A DNA stretch of 64,000 nt from Panulirus ornatus. Lineage: Eukaryota; Arthropoda; Malacostraca; Decapoda; Palinuridae. The stretch is from positions 47,412,594-47,476,593 of the forward strand of contig NC_092230.1 in NCBI RefSeq assembly GCF_036320965.1, read 5' to 3'. Positions 21,269 to 32,640 of the stretch are shown one piece after another; the first letter of the stretch is position 1, and the number at the start of each line of letters is the position of its first letter. Below the pieces are notes generated by a model, which saw nothing but the letters and a program-made list of their open reading frames with translations, was not told where the DNA came from and ran no database searches. A program made the position numbers and the translations under genes.

Positions 21269-21762
21269 ACCTTCAGTGTTTATAGATTTTTTTTTCCCAG
21301 GTGAAGGTGAGAGAGGCTTTCACTGACTTGCTTATATAACCCTGGTTTATTTTTAGATTCGCTCCATATTCCTTACACTTTCCAATAATATAATAGGATT
21401 TGACGGCCTGATCTCGGGCTATTACAAGTCCCGCTCAATTTTCTGATTCTGTATTTAATGTTAATTTTTGTATTTGTTTTTATCATCGTAATTATTCTAT
21501 TTTTTTGGAGGGGAAAGACATTTATTGACATTACTGAAGTCCTTTTTTCTTGACCCTGAAATGTGTCTATGATGAAAAATTTCGTTTTGATCGACGGTAA
21601 AATTGCTCATTAATGTTCATGGCTGACATTAGTCATGTTCATACATCTCTGTTTGACGAGAATGGCTGTTCATCGTTATTCTTCTCTCTGTTCACATTTG
21701 TTCATGTAACCTGAGTTCCTCTTCCTCTTTATCCTCTATATTCATAACTGTTTACTTGAGAT
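21269..21762. other. no feature recognised
   Basis: AT-rich unique sequence with T-runs. No open frame or element was recognised. Confidence 0.5.
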
Positions 21763-21992
21763 TTCCTGTTCATCGTCATTCTTTTCCCTGTTCACGCTGT
21801 TCATGCGATCAGATTTCCTGTTCATCGTCATTCTTTTCCCTGTTCACGTTGTTCATGCGATCAGATTTCCTGTTCATCGTCATTCTTTTCCCTGTTCACG
21901 CTGTTCATGCGATCAGATTTCCTGTTCATCGTCATTCTTTTCCCTGTTCACGTTGTTCATGCGATCAGATTTCCTGTTCATCGTTATCCCGT
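21763..21992. repeat. 52-bp tandem repeat, about 4.3 copies
   Basis: The unit is TTTCCTGTTCATCGTCATTC, then TTTTCCCTGTTCACGCTG, then TTCATGCGATCAGA. Copies differ mainly at CACGCTG/CACGTTG. As 52 is not a multiple of three, each open frame cycles through the three readings of the unit. Confidence 0.95.
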
Positions 21993-22117
21993 CTTTGACA
22001 ATTTCCTTGGTCGCTGAACGTGTTCATGGTTCTTCCTACTTACTGTTATCGTCAATTATCATCATTCTTCGTCTTCAACATTCTCTGTTGTGACGGACGC
22101 GTTCCGAAGATCATGAA

Positions 22118-23640
22118 CACGCATGACTGAACACGACAGAATACCCCACGTGTCCCCAACCATGACGGAACACGACAGAACACCTAATATGTCCCCAACC
22201 ATGACAGCCCCACAGAAGACCCAACGTCTCCCCAACTATGAATGAACACGACAGAAGGCCCAACGTGTCCCCCACCATGACTGAACGTGATCTAATACCC
22301 AACGTGATCTCCACCATGACTGAACACGACAGAAAACCCAACATATTCCTCACCAAGTCCCTAGCATAACAGAACACAAAATACTTCCTACCGTGAAATG
22401 GACACCCATCAGGTCCCCCGACATGAAATGGACACCTATCAGGTCCCCCACCATGACTGGACACCCACCAGGTCCCCTACCATGACTGGACACCCACCAG
22501 GTCCCCCACCATGACTGGACACCCATCAGGTCCCCTACCACGAACTGGACACCCACCAGGTCCCCTACCACGAACTGGACACCCACCAGGTCCCCCACCA
22601 CGAACTGGACACCCACCAGGTCCCCCACCATGACTGGACACCCACCAGGTCCCCTACCACGAACTGGACTCCCACCAGGTCCCCCACCATGAATTGGACA
22701 CCCACCAGGTCCCCCACCACGAACTGGACTCCCACCAGGTCCCCCACCATGAATTGGACACACACCAGGTCCCCTACCACGAACTGGACTCCCACCAGGT
22801 CCCCCACCATGAATTGGACACCTACTAGGTCCCCCACCACGAACTGGACACCTACTAGGTCCCCCACCATGAACTGGACACCTACTAGGTCCCCCACCAT
22901 GAACTGGACACCTACTAGGTCCCCCACCATGAACTGGACACCTACTAGGTCCCCCACCATGAACTGGACACCTACTAGGTCCCCCACCATGAACTGGACA
23001 CCTACTAGGTCCCCCACCATGAACTGGACACCTACTAGGTCCCCCACCATGAACTGGACACCCACCAGGTCCCCCACCATGAACTGGACACCTTACCAGG
23101 TCCCCCACCATGAACTGGACACCTTACCAGGTCCCCCACCATGACTGGACACCCACCAGGTCCCCCACCATGAACTGGACACTTACCAGGTCCCCTACCA
23201 TGAACTGGACACCCACCAGGTCCCCCACCATGACTGGACACCCACCAGGTCCCCCACCATGAACTGGACACCCACCAGGTCCCCCACCATGAACTGGACA
23301 CTTACCAGGTCCCCCACCATGAACTGGACACCTACTAGGTCCCCCACCATGACTGGACACCCACCAGGTCCCCCACCATGAACTGGACACTTACCAGGTC
23401 CCCCACCATGAACTGGACACCCACCAGGTCCCCCACCATGAACTGGACACTTACCAGGTCCCCTACCATGAACTGGACACCCACCAGGTCCCCCACCATG
23501 ACTGGACACCCACCAGGTCCCCCACCATGAACTGGACACCCACCAGGTCCCCCACCATGAACTGGACACCTACTAGGTCCCCCACCATGAACTGGACACC
23601 CACTAGGTCCGCCACCATGAACTGGACACACAACAGATTC
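22118..23640. repeat. 30-bp minisatellite, about 45 copies plus older left edge
   Basis: The unit is CCAGGTCCCCCACCATGAAC plus TGGACACCCA; 29-bp copies lack one A in ATGAACTGG. The left edge 22118-22375 has longer, looser units (GAACACGACAGAA...CCCAACGTG). In 22,820-23,040 eight successive copies are practically identical. On the plus strand every unit holds CCACCATGA, and copies in phase give a ten-residue MNWTPTRSPT repeat. The minus strand is also open. I interpret these frames as repeat artefacts. Confidence 0.95.
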
Positions 23641-24746
23641 CCACGATGACTGAACATGGCAAAAAACTCACCAGGTCTCCCACCAAAACTTAACACTACA
23701 GAACTCCCACACGCCCCCTACTTCCCTCCCTCCCACACACACACACACACACACACTTATACACACAATTGTTCCCCCACCATGGCTGAACACGAGAGGA
23801 CACCCACTGGTCCCAAGCACTGCTGAACACAACTGATCATTCGCCAGATCCCTATCATGACTGAACACATTAGAACATTCTCCAGTCCCCCATTGTGACT
23901 GAACAAAGCATTCACCAGATCCCTATCATGACTGAACACAGCAGAACATTCACTAGATCCCTATCATGATTGAACACAATAGAACATTCTCCAGTCCCCC
24001 ACTGTGACTGAACAGAACATTCACCAGATCCTTATCATGACTGAACACAATAGAACATTCTCCAGATCCCCCATCATCAATGAACACGAGAAAAACACAA
24101 ACACTCACCAGATCCTAACGATGACTGAACACTCACCAGGTCCCCCACCATGATATAACACTCATAATGTCCCCCACCATGACTTAACACTCACTAGGTC
24201 CCTCATGAAGAGTGAACACTTACCAGGTCCCCTACCATGACTGAACACTCATCAGGTCCCCACCATGACTGAACACTCACCAGGTCCCCCACCTTGACTG
24301 AACACTCATCAGATTCTCCACCATAACAGAACACTCACCAGGTCCCCCAACATAACAGAACACTCACCAGGTCCCCCAACATAACAGAATACTCACCAGG
24401 TCCCCCAACATAACAGAATACTCACCAGGTCCCCCAACGTAACAGAACACTCACCAGGTCCCCCAACATAACAGAATACTCACCAGGTCCCCCACCATGA
24501 CTATATATTCACCAGGTCCCTCACCATGATATAACACTCACCAGGTCCCTCACCATGACTGAACACTCATCAGGTCCCCACCATGACTGAACACTCGCCA
24601 GGTCCCCCACCATGACTGAACACTTACCAGGTCCCACACCATGACTGAACACTCACCATGAGTATACACTCACCAGGTCCTCCAGCATGAGTATACACTC
24701 ACCAGGTCCCCCACCATGATATAACACTCACCAGGTCCCCCACCAT
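23641..24746. repeat. related, divergent 30-40-bp repeat
   Basis: Units built on CACCAGGTCCCCCACCATGA, CTGAACACTCACCAGGTCC and ATAACAGAACACTCACCAGG. They join the 30-bp array on the left to the 212-bp array on the right. A (CA)n of about 20 bp lies at 23735-23755. Confidence 0.9.
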
Positions 24747-25582
24747 GAGTGAATACATGAGACCAGGTCCCCCACCATAAGTATGCACTCACCAGGTCTC
24801 CCAGCATGAGTGAACACATGAGACCAGGTCCCCCACCATGAGTATATACTCACCAGGTCTCCCCACCATGAGTATACACTCACCAGGTCTCCCCACCATG
24901 AGTATACACTCACCAGGTCTCCCCACCATGAGTATACACTCACCAGGTCCCCCAGCATGAGTGACCACATGAGACCAGGTCCCCCACCATGAGTATACAC
25001 TCACCAGGTCCCCCAGCACGAGTGAACACATGAGACGAGGTCCCCCACCATGAGTATACACTCACCAGGTCTCCCCAACATGAGTATACACTCACCAGGT
25101 CTCCCCACCATGAGTATACACTCACCAGGTCTCCCCACCATGAGTATACACTCACCAGGTCCCCCAGCATGAGTGACCACATGAGACCAGGTCCCCCACC
25201 ATGAGTATACACTCACCAGGTCCCCCAGCACGAGTGAACACATGAGACGAGGTCCCCCACCATGAGTATACACTCACCAGGTCTCCCCACCATGAGTATA
25301 CACTCACCAGGTCTCCCCACCATGAGTATACACTCACCAGGTCTCCCCACCATGAGTATACACTCACCAGGTCCCCCAGCATGAGTGACCACATGAGACC
25401 AGGTCCCCCACCATGAGTATACACTCACCAGGTCCCCCAGCATGAGTGAACACATGAGACGAGGTCCCCCACCATGAGTATACACTCACCAGGTCTCCCC
25501 ACCATGAGTATACACTCACCAGGTCTCCCCACCATGAGTATACACTCACCAGGTCCCCCAGCATGAGTGAACACGAGACCAG
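24747..25582. repeat. 212-bp higher-order repeat, about 3.9 copies
   Basis: The marker GAGTGAATACATGAGACCAG or its GTGACCACATGAGACCAG form recurs at 24747, 24959, 25171 and 25383. A second marker (GAGTGAACACATGAGAC) recurs at 24808, 25020, 25232 and 25444. Both step by 212 bp. Each 212-bp unit holds about seven 30-bp subunits of the ATGAGTATACACTCACCAGG type. Copies are nearly identical. Confidence 0.93.
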
Positions 25583-26231
25583 GTACGACCACTCACCAGC
25601 TTACCAGTACACAAGAGGAAGACGACCCCACAACATCTGGTCATTCCAGTACACACTAACCCACCAGTACTCAACTGCACCCGCCAGACACTGACCTTAG
25701 GCGAAGTTTCCTGGCGTTGTCCACAACGAACGACTGTCATCAGCCGGGGGAAATAATCTACGTAATTATCACACGATTCACTGTGTAGCTGGTCGGTAAT
25801 TACTGGTCACTAACACCGATAATGGAAGAGGATGACGCGTCGAGCGCGTGTTTAGTTCAGGGTGGCGTGGTGGTGGGAGAGTACACGTCTTGCCCCTCCT
25901 GTGGCTGGGGATAGACTGGGCTTGGATGGTGCCATGTCAGTGGTATTTATATGGCGGTGCGAGGAGCGGGGGGCCTGGCACGACCATCATTTTCTTACGG
26001 TCGTTTTCCAGTCTCCAGACCTCAGGTCACCGCTGCTCCCACCGCGGGATGGACGTGGCAGGTGGCGGGCGTATGTATGTAGTGTGTGTGGTACACATAC
26101 ACACTGAGGATGGTAGGGTGGGAGTCATGTGTGCTACAAACACAACCTCGTGCGAACCCCTGCGCTGCAGCCAACACTGCAAACTTTACCCCGAAGCCAA
26201 GTAAGTCAAGGACGGTGAGTCGACCAGATTT
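25583..26231. other. unique sequence, no gene recognised
   Basis: The plus-strand open frame at 25848-26204 (118 codons) is Trp- and Gly-rich, with no known motif. It ends CAGCACTGCAAACTTTACCC-like before the array. A donor-like GGACGGTGAGTCG lies near 26212. There is no good evidence for an exon. Confidence 0.35.
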
Positions 26232-28375
26232 CGGAGAGTGCGGTGAGGGCTGGGTAGTACAGTGGGTGAGGGCTGGGTAGTACAGTGGGTGAGGGCTGGG
26301 TAGTATAGTGGGTGAGAGCTGGGTAGTACAGTGGGTGAGGGCTGGGTAGTGCAGTGGGTGAGGGCTGGGTAGTACAGTGGGTGAGGGCTGGGTAGTACAG
26401 TGGGTGAGGGCTGGATGGTATAGTGGGTGAGGGCTGGGTGGTATAGTGGGTGAGGGCTGGGTAGTACAGTGGGTGAGGGCTGGGTAGTACAGTGGGTGAG
26501 GGCTGGGTGGTATAGTGGGTGAGAACTGGGTGGTATAGTGGGTGAGAGCTGGGTGGTATAGTGGGTGAGAGCTGGGTGGTATAGTGGGTGAGGGCTGGGT
26601 GGTATAGTGGGTGGGGGCTGGGTGGTATAGTGGGTGAGGGCTAGGTGGTATAGTGGGTGAGGGCTGGGTAGTACAGTGGGTGAGGGCTGGGTGGTATAGT
26701 TGGTTAGAGCTGGGTGGTATAGTGGGTGAGGGCTGGGTGGTATAGTGAGTGAGGGCTGGATGGTACAGTGGGTGAGAGCTGGGTGGTATAGTGGGTGAGA
26801 GCTGGGTGGTATAGTGGGTGAGGGCTGGGTGGTATAGTGGGTGAGAGCTGGGTGGTATAGTGGGTGAGGGCTGGGTAGTACAGTGGGTGAGGGCTGGGTA
26901 GTTCAGTGGGTGAGGCCTGGGTAGTACAGTGGGTGAGGGCTGGGTAGTACAGTGTGTGAGGGCTGGGTGGTATAGTGGGTGAGGGCTGGGTGGTATAGTG
27001 GGTGAGGGCTGGGTGGTATAGTGGGTGAGGGCTGGGTGGTATAGTGGGTGAGGCCTGGGTAGTACAGTGGGTGAGGGCTGGGTAGAACAGTGGGTGAGGC
27101 CTGGGTAGTACAGTGGGTGAGGGCTGGGTAGTACAGTGGGTGAGGGCTGGGTAGTACAGTGGGTGAGAGCTGGGTGGTATAGTGTGTGAGGGCTGGGTAG
27201 TACAGTGGGTGAGGCCTGGGTAGTACAGTGGGTGAGGGCTGGGTAGTACAGTGGGTGAGGGCTGGGTGGTATAGTGTGTGAAGGCTGGGTAGTATAGTGG
27301 GTGAGGGCTGGGTAGTACAGTGGGTGAGGGCTGGGTAGTACAGTGGGTGAGGCCTGGGTAGTACAGTGGGTGAGGGCTGGGTAGTACAGTGGGTGAGGGC
27401 TGGGTAGTACAGTGGGTGAGGGCTGGGTGGTATAGTGGGTGAGGGCTGGGTGGTATAGTGGGTGAGAGCTGGGTGGTATAGTGGGTGAGAGCTGGGTAGT
27501 ACAGTGGGTGAGGGCTGGGTAGTACAGTGGGTGAGGCCTGGGTAGTACAGTGGGTGAGGCCTGGGTAGTACAGTGGGTGAGGGCTGGGTAGTACAGTGGG
27601 TGAGGGCTGGGTGGTATAGTGGGTGAGGGCTGGGTGATATAGTGGGTGAGGGCTGGGTAGTGCAGTGGGTGAGGGCTGGGTGGTATAGTGGGTGAGGGCT
27701 GGGTAGTGCACTGGGTGAGGGCTGGGTAGTACAGTGGGTGAGGGCTGGGTGGTATAGTGTGTGAGGGCTGGCTGGTATAGTGAGTGAGGGCTGGATGGTA
27801 CAGTGGGTGAGGGCTGGATGGTATAGTGGGTGAGGGCTTGGTGGTATAGTGGGTGAGGGCTGGGAAGTACAGTGGGTGAGGGCTGGGTAGTACAGTGGGT
27901 GAAGGCTGGGTGGTATAGTGTGTGAGGGCTGGGTGGTATAGTGGGTGAGGGCTGGGTAGTGCAGTGGGTGAGGGCTGGGTAGTACAGTGGGTGAGGGCTG
28001 GGTGGTATAGTGTGTGAGGGCTGGGTGGTATAGTGTGTGAGGGCTGGGTGGTATAGTGGGTGAGGGCTGGGTAGTACAGTGGGTGAGGGCTGGGTAGTAC
28101 AGTGGGTGAGGGCTGGGTGGTATAGTTGTGAGGGCTGGGTGGTATAGTGAGTGAGGGCTGGATGGTACAGTGGGTGAGAGCTGGGTGGTATAGTGTGTGA
28201 GGGCTGGGTGGTATAGTGAGTGAGGGCTGGATGGTACAGTGGGTGAGGGCTGGATGGTATAGTGGGTGAGGGCTGGGTAGTACAGTGAGTGAGGGTGGGT
28301 AGTACAGTGGGTGAGGGCTGGGTGGTATTGTGGGTGAGGGCTGAGTGGTATAGCGGGTGAGGGCTGGGTGGTATA
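26232..28375. repeat. 23-bp minisatellite, about 93 copies
   Basis: The unit is GGGCTGGGTAGTACAGTGGG plus TGA, with two main forms, GTAGTACAGT and GTGGTATAGT, and a GAGAGCTGG variant. As 23 is prime to three, the minus strand reads through all three frames in turn (69 bp, 23 residues: ALTHCTTQPSPTVLPSPHPL plus YYP). No stop occurs, so a 795-codon frame results. The plus strand is G-rich, with four GGG runs within about 23-26 bases per unit. Confidence 0.97.
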
Positions 28376-28617
28376 TCAACAATTCTTCAGCCAGGTGTAA
28401 ACATCCCACAACAACAACATCCCAGTCATCAAACCATTACATAAGATGGTGAAGGAAGGGGTAAACAAAAACAAAAAAAAAAACGAAGACCTCTTAAAGA
28501 AAATTGCTGACTGATGTATTCGTAACCTACATTTAATACATGAAGGAAGTCCACACCTGACCAACACACACTACACATATTACGCTTACGAAATTATTAA
28601 CCTCAGGAGTCGGGTCG

Positions 28618-28760
28618 CAGCGAGGGTGGTCTTATATAAATCCGTTTCCTCGGACGGGCCACCCAAGAGGACCATGAGCCACACGAGCCGCGTCACAGAC
28701 CCCCGCCATGTGACGTAAGTAACGACCCGGTGGGCGGGACGTCACACTGTTACGTTGAGG
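28618..28760. promoter_or_regulatory. CRE-like and TATA-like cluster
   Basis: CTTATATAAATCC lies at about 28631. TGTGACGTAAGTAACG lies at about 28709 and GGGACGTCACACTG at about 28737; the last holds the palindromic CRE core TGACGTC/GACGTCA. The region is GC-richer than its surroundings and lies upstream of the TATA box at 28803. Function is inferred from words only. Confidence 0.35.
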
Positions 28761-28802
28761 AGGGCGGGGGGGGGGGGGGGGGCGTGCCCAGATCCACACT
28801 AG

Positions 28803-28834
28803 TATAAAAGGCAGACGCCACCTGGAGGTCATAT
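28803..28834 (+). promoter_or_regulatory. candidate core promoter (TATAAAAG plus initiator)
   Basis: TATAAAAG stands at 28803-28810. An initiator-like TCATAT follows with its A at 28831, 28 bp from the first T of the box, close to normal spacing. A G-run (28765-28782) and CRE-like words lie upstream. The transcript would run into a reversed SINE-like fragment and the CAG-rich array. No coding exon could be assigned, so this may be a chance match or the start of a gene with distant exons. Confidence 0.4.
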
Positions 28835-28904
28835 AATGTACATTAGTATATACATTTGGAGCGAGTCAACCTGACGGAATTTATATTCTTTTTCTTTACT
28901 ACGT

Positions 28905-29075
28905 CTTCGCCATTTCCTGCGTGAGCGGGTAAGCGTCCAGGACAGATGGCCGAGCCGCAGGCGTAGACAGATGTTCAGTTAGCTCTTCCTTGTCTTCCTC
29001 CTGTTGGAAAGTACTACAGGAGGGGAGGACTTCCAGGGCAACCCGACCTCCCCGTCCGCTTACGAAGCGTGCGAC
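28905..29075 (-). mobile_element. SINE-like element, degenerate copy
   Basis: The words CTTCGCCATTTCCTGCGTGA, CTTGTCTTCCTCCTGTTGGA AA and GAGGGGAGGACTTCCAG align in order with the left arm at 11367-11600. The CAG-rich array begins close to its 5' end. Confidence 0.7.
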
Positions 29076-29082
29076 AATTCCG

Positions 29083-29740
29083 CATCCAGGCAGCAGCAGC
29101 ATCCAGGCAGCAGCAGCAGCAGCATCCAGGCAGCAGCAGCATCCAGGCAGCAGCATCCAGGCAGCAGCAGCATCCAGGCAGCAGCAGCATCCAGGCAGCA
29201 GCAGCAGCAGCATCCAGGAAGCAGCAGCATCCAGGCAGCAGCATCCAGGCAGCAGCAGCATCCAGGCAGCAGCAGCATCCAGGCAGCAGCAGCATCCAGG
29301 CAGCAGCAGCAGCAGCAGCAGCATCCAGGCAGCAGCAGCAACCAGGCAGCAGCAGCATCCAGGCAGCAGCGTCCAGGCAGCAGCAGCAGCAGCATCCAGA
29401 CAGCAGCATCCAGGCAGCAGCAGCATCCAGGCAGCAGCAGCAGCAGCAGCAGCAGCACCAGGCAGCAGCAGCATCCAGGCAGCAGCAGCATCCAGGCAGC
29501 AGCATCCAGGCAGCAGCAGCATCCAGGCAGCAGCATCCAGGCAGCAGCAGCATCCAGGCAGCAGCAGCAGCAGCAGCAGCATCCAGGCAGCAGCATCCAG
29601 GCAGCAGCAGCATCCAGGCAGCAGCAGCATCCAGGCAGCAGCAGCAGCAGCAGCAGCATCCAGGCAGCAGCAGCAGCAGCATCAGCAGCAGCAGCATCCA
29701 GGCAGCAGCAGCAGCAGCAGCATCCAGGCAGCAGCAGCAG
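29083..29740. repeat. (CAG)n interrupted by CATCCAGG, compound array
   Basis: Runs of two to nine CAG units are separated by CATCCAGG. Typical blocks are 14 bp (CAGCAGCATCCAGG) and 17 bp (CAGCAGCAGCATCCAGG), about 40 in all. Reading frames on both strands stay open (glutamine/serine/alanine-rich plus, leucine/cysteine/alanine-rich minus). The longest CAG runs are at about 29305-29325, 29430-29455, 29560-29580 and 29637-29657. No coding context was found. Confidence 0.96.
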
Positions 29741-29744
29741 GCAC

Positions 29745-31375
29745 GATGCAGTGTGACAGCCAAGTTTATCCAGGTCAGGAGAAGTCAAAGATAACGGGTA
29801 TTTCAGGCGGATGTCTTGATGAGCACAGACTGGGACACACACAAGACCAGAGGAGGACATGGTGAGGTGAGGACGCCGCGTGGTGGAGTGCTCTGGTCAT
29901 GAGGACGGGGGGAACAAGGACGTGAGGTTTAACTATAGGATAGTTATAGCCAGGTGTGGCAGTTGATAGGCTGATCATGATGATAAAACAGTAGGACGGT
30001 GGATAGGCAAGACCACGGGAGAGATGGATAGATGTAGTGAGAGATGTGACTCGAAGGCTAGACACATCACATGATTTATGAGGTGAATGTGATGGAAGTG
30101 TCTGGTGCACACATGTGGTGGGACTGGAGACGTAGGTCTCACTGGAGAAATCAACTTCATGTGCCAACTGAACAAGTAAGGAACACTTACATAAATAAGT
30201 GCACAAATTGTCAAGCGAGTTAGCGATGGGGAAGCCAAGATGGCTACACCTTGGCTACAGCCATTCATGGTCGTGTGTGTACACTGGGCCAAGATCTTAA
30301 TGTTAGTTCATACACATTAACGTTGATCTGGCTGGTGTGTGTATATTCCATGACGTCAATAGGAACAAAGCTCTGTCAGACCCTCACACACTATGTCAGC
30401 AGGGATGAGGGCCTGACTGCAGGGCCCTCTGAGCATAAATACCTCACATCGGTATACCACAAGACAGCACCTACCGTATTAAGACTAATATAGTGTATAT
30501 ACAGCAGGCTAGATGATGATGATGATGATGATGTACACCTAACGTAACCCCAGTACAAATGGATATGTACATCAAAGTCCCCAACATCTACAGACTTGTC
30601 TCTTGTCTCTTTTATTGGAGATACTTGCAAGGATGACATGGTATGGATGCCACACTAACATGTCTCGCATCAATATCCTCACTACCCTACAATAACCAAC
30701 AGGAACCATTTCTTTCTTATTGTCCCGTGTAGATAGCGTCGGCTACGGATCTGCCGCGTGACGCTGCACTATGACATACCCTGGCGTCACTCTCCGACAT
30801 CATACTTCAGCTGCAGACGACACACCCTGTACCAGGAGGTGGTGGCGTGTCCAGAACTCTACCGGTGAGTGCGGGAGGACCTCAGGGCAGCATCCTAACT
30901 CTCCTCCTGGTTATCATCTACACGAAAAGTGTCTCATCATCCACACTAACATATAAGTTATATCATTTCCCGTTGCTCCACCACTAGTGTTCCGGCACCT
31001 GCATTCCTCCCACATCCTGACCATACACCAGGCAGGACACACGTTCAGTCTCCTGGTGGCCGTGACACGGGTCCCCCCAACACCTGTCAGTCCCGGTACA
31101 TCCCTGGACCGTCAGTCTCCTCCACTACTCTTCCCCTCACGGAGCGGTGTCGGCCTTCTCCCCAACCCTAACCTCCCACCTCTCACGGAGTCATGTCATA
31201 GGTCATGTAACTCCAGCTACCACAGTTCCGCCCCCATTAACTTCTCGCTATAGGAACAGTAACTCGACCCCGACGTCATTCCCAAAGATCATTTCCTCGT
31301 GTGCTCCTTCCTCATGTGCCCTCAACGTTCATTCCCCATCGCTAGGATATATTTTTCCTTTGTTTACGTTGGAGG
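29745..31375. other. unique sequence, no gene recognised
   Basis: It holds a (GAT)n of about 20 bp at 30512-30532. Open frames at 29775-30206 (minus), 30987-31253 and 31147-31401 (plus) are Ser-, Thr- and Pro-rich without domains. The C-rich block 31000-31300 could be degenerate LINE sequence but I cannot align it. Confidence 0.4.
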
Positions 31376-31379
31376 TTCC

Positions 31380-32400
31380 AGCCACGGACCAAAGTCCATA
31401 ACAAGGCCGGGCCTTAAACGAAATATTGAGAGGTTAATGAAAGGGAAAATGAAGACAAGTGAAAGTATTCACGAATTCTGGAGGAAATAAAAGACTTACC
31501 TTTTAAAATGTGCCAGCTCATAGTTAATGGGAACGACATGGGAGGGTAGAGAGTTTGAGTGCTTCAAGATGTAGTCAAAGAAACAGTTATCAAAACAGCC
31601 CATCCTTTAGTTGCCAACGGCCACAGAGTTACCTTGTGACGCACAAACTTCCGAGTATTGCGTAGTCTAGCTAGTGGTGGGGGCACACAAGAAGCCACCT
31701 CTCGTGAGCAAAAACTAAACTAGTAGAGGGAAAGTGAACCATCATTGCGGCGTAGAGCAAGCGGGTCAGGTTTTGATTAGCCTGGGAGGGTTTATGAGTC
31801 GGACCACTTTCGACTCAACTCTGTCAAGTAAGGATGCAGAGCTTGAACCACCCCAGGTGTGAGAGCAGTACTCCATACAAGGACAAATCTATCCTTTGTA
31901 CAAAAGAGGAGACTGTTCTGAGGAAATGAAATATCGACATCTAAAAAGAACCCCAAGGTTCTTAGGAGACTTAGAGCTATTTCCGCAATGTGGGGGTTTC
32001 CAAGATAGAATGAAGTCTACAGTAATACCAAATATGTTTACTGAGTCAAGAGGGGAAATTGCAGAACCGCTGAAGCAGGAAGTTGTGAGGAACTGTCGAT
32101 AGAAATAGGTAGAAACTAGGTCTTGGAGGCATCCACTGAATCACATTTCGTCTACCACACTGAGAGATCCTGTCCGAGTTGATCGAGGAAGTTGTGTCGA
32201 GAAGAGATGTAGATCGAGTGAAATAGGAAGGAGCAGAATTGAATGAGGTGGATGAATGCAGTATCGAGTCGTCAACGTATTAAGTGCATTTAGTTATTTG
32301 TAGAAGAATGAAAATCGTTGATGAAAAGGAGAAAAAGTGTAGGAAACAGAACAGAGCCTTGAGGGACATCGCTGTTGATGGAGAAAGGGAGAGAAGCTAA
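31380..32400 (-). mobile_element. LINE fragment, reverse transcriptase to 3' end (family C)
   Basis: Minus-strand words run in order. About 32385-32320 gives DVPQGSVLFPTLFLLFINDF, the palm-side motif. About 32280 is a degenerate box where the catalytic Asp pair would lie. About 32150-32110 is a CDSVDASKTQFLP-like stretch. About 31990-31890 is LGFFLDVDISFPQ. About 31870-31760 is MEYCSHTWGGSSSASLLDRV with ESKVVRLINPPRL after it. About 31700-31560 is a RLRNTRKFVRHKV-like tail. The EYCSHTWGGSS form is distinct from the CR1-like LEYCVQFWSP and from family A. A few stops and frameshifts show a dead copy; the endonuclease is missing. Confidence 0.87.
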
Positions 32401-32439
32401 TCAGCCAGAGAAGGAAGCTAGATATGAGATATGAGATAT

Positions 32440-32640
32440 GGGGTATTCAGTATTATGAATGGAAATGGTGAACAGCTTGTGGAGCTGTGTGCAGAAGGAC
32501 TAGGAATTGGCAGTACTTGGTTTAAAAAGAGGGACATACACAATTATACTTATGCGAATGGGAGAGATGGTCATCACTGGATTATATATTAATTGATAGG
32601 CATGTAAAAGAGCATCCAAACCTTGTGAGAATCTGATCCA
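32440..32640 (+). mobile_element. RTE-like endonuclease fragment
   Basis: The plus strand encodes NGNGEQLVELCAEGLGIGST followed by WFKKRDIHNYTYANGRDGHH and WIIY. This is the APE-type endonuclease stretch (N-ENGE-L..LC, then TW...D..H..LIDY) of family A-like LINEs. The residues before DY are changed (HHWIIY), so it is not functional. It is an isolated, 5'- and 3'-truncated piece next to a LINE of another family. Confidence 0.8.

Noticed and set aside
22118..25582. CRISPR-like array
   Set aside because: Units are directly adjacent with no unique spacers, and the genome is eukaryotic.
22350..25740. Many minus-strand frames with WWGTWW or GGGPGGCPV repeats
   Set aside because: These are tandem-repeat translations; their phase changes with each 29-bp unit.
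26022..28409. 795-codon minus-strand open frame, Pro/Thr/Tyr-rich
   Set aside because: It is a 23-bp minisatellite read in all three phases; the unit just lacks stops. No coding sequence continues on either side.
28899..29865. Long poly-Gln/Ser/Ala and Leu/Cys/Ala frames on both strands
   Set aside because: They are explained by the CAG/CATCCAGG array. Open frames in every reading and no adjoining exon argue against a polyglutamine gene.
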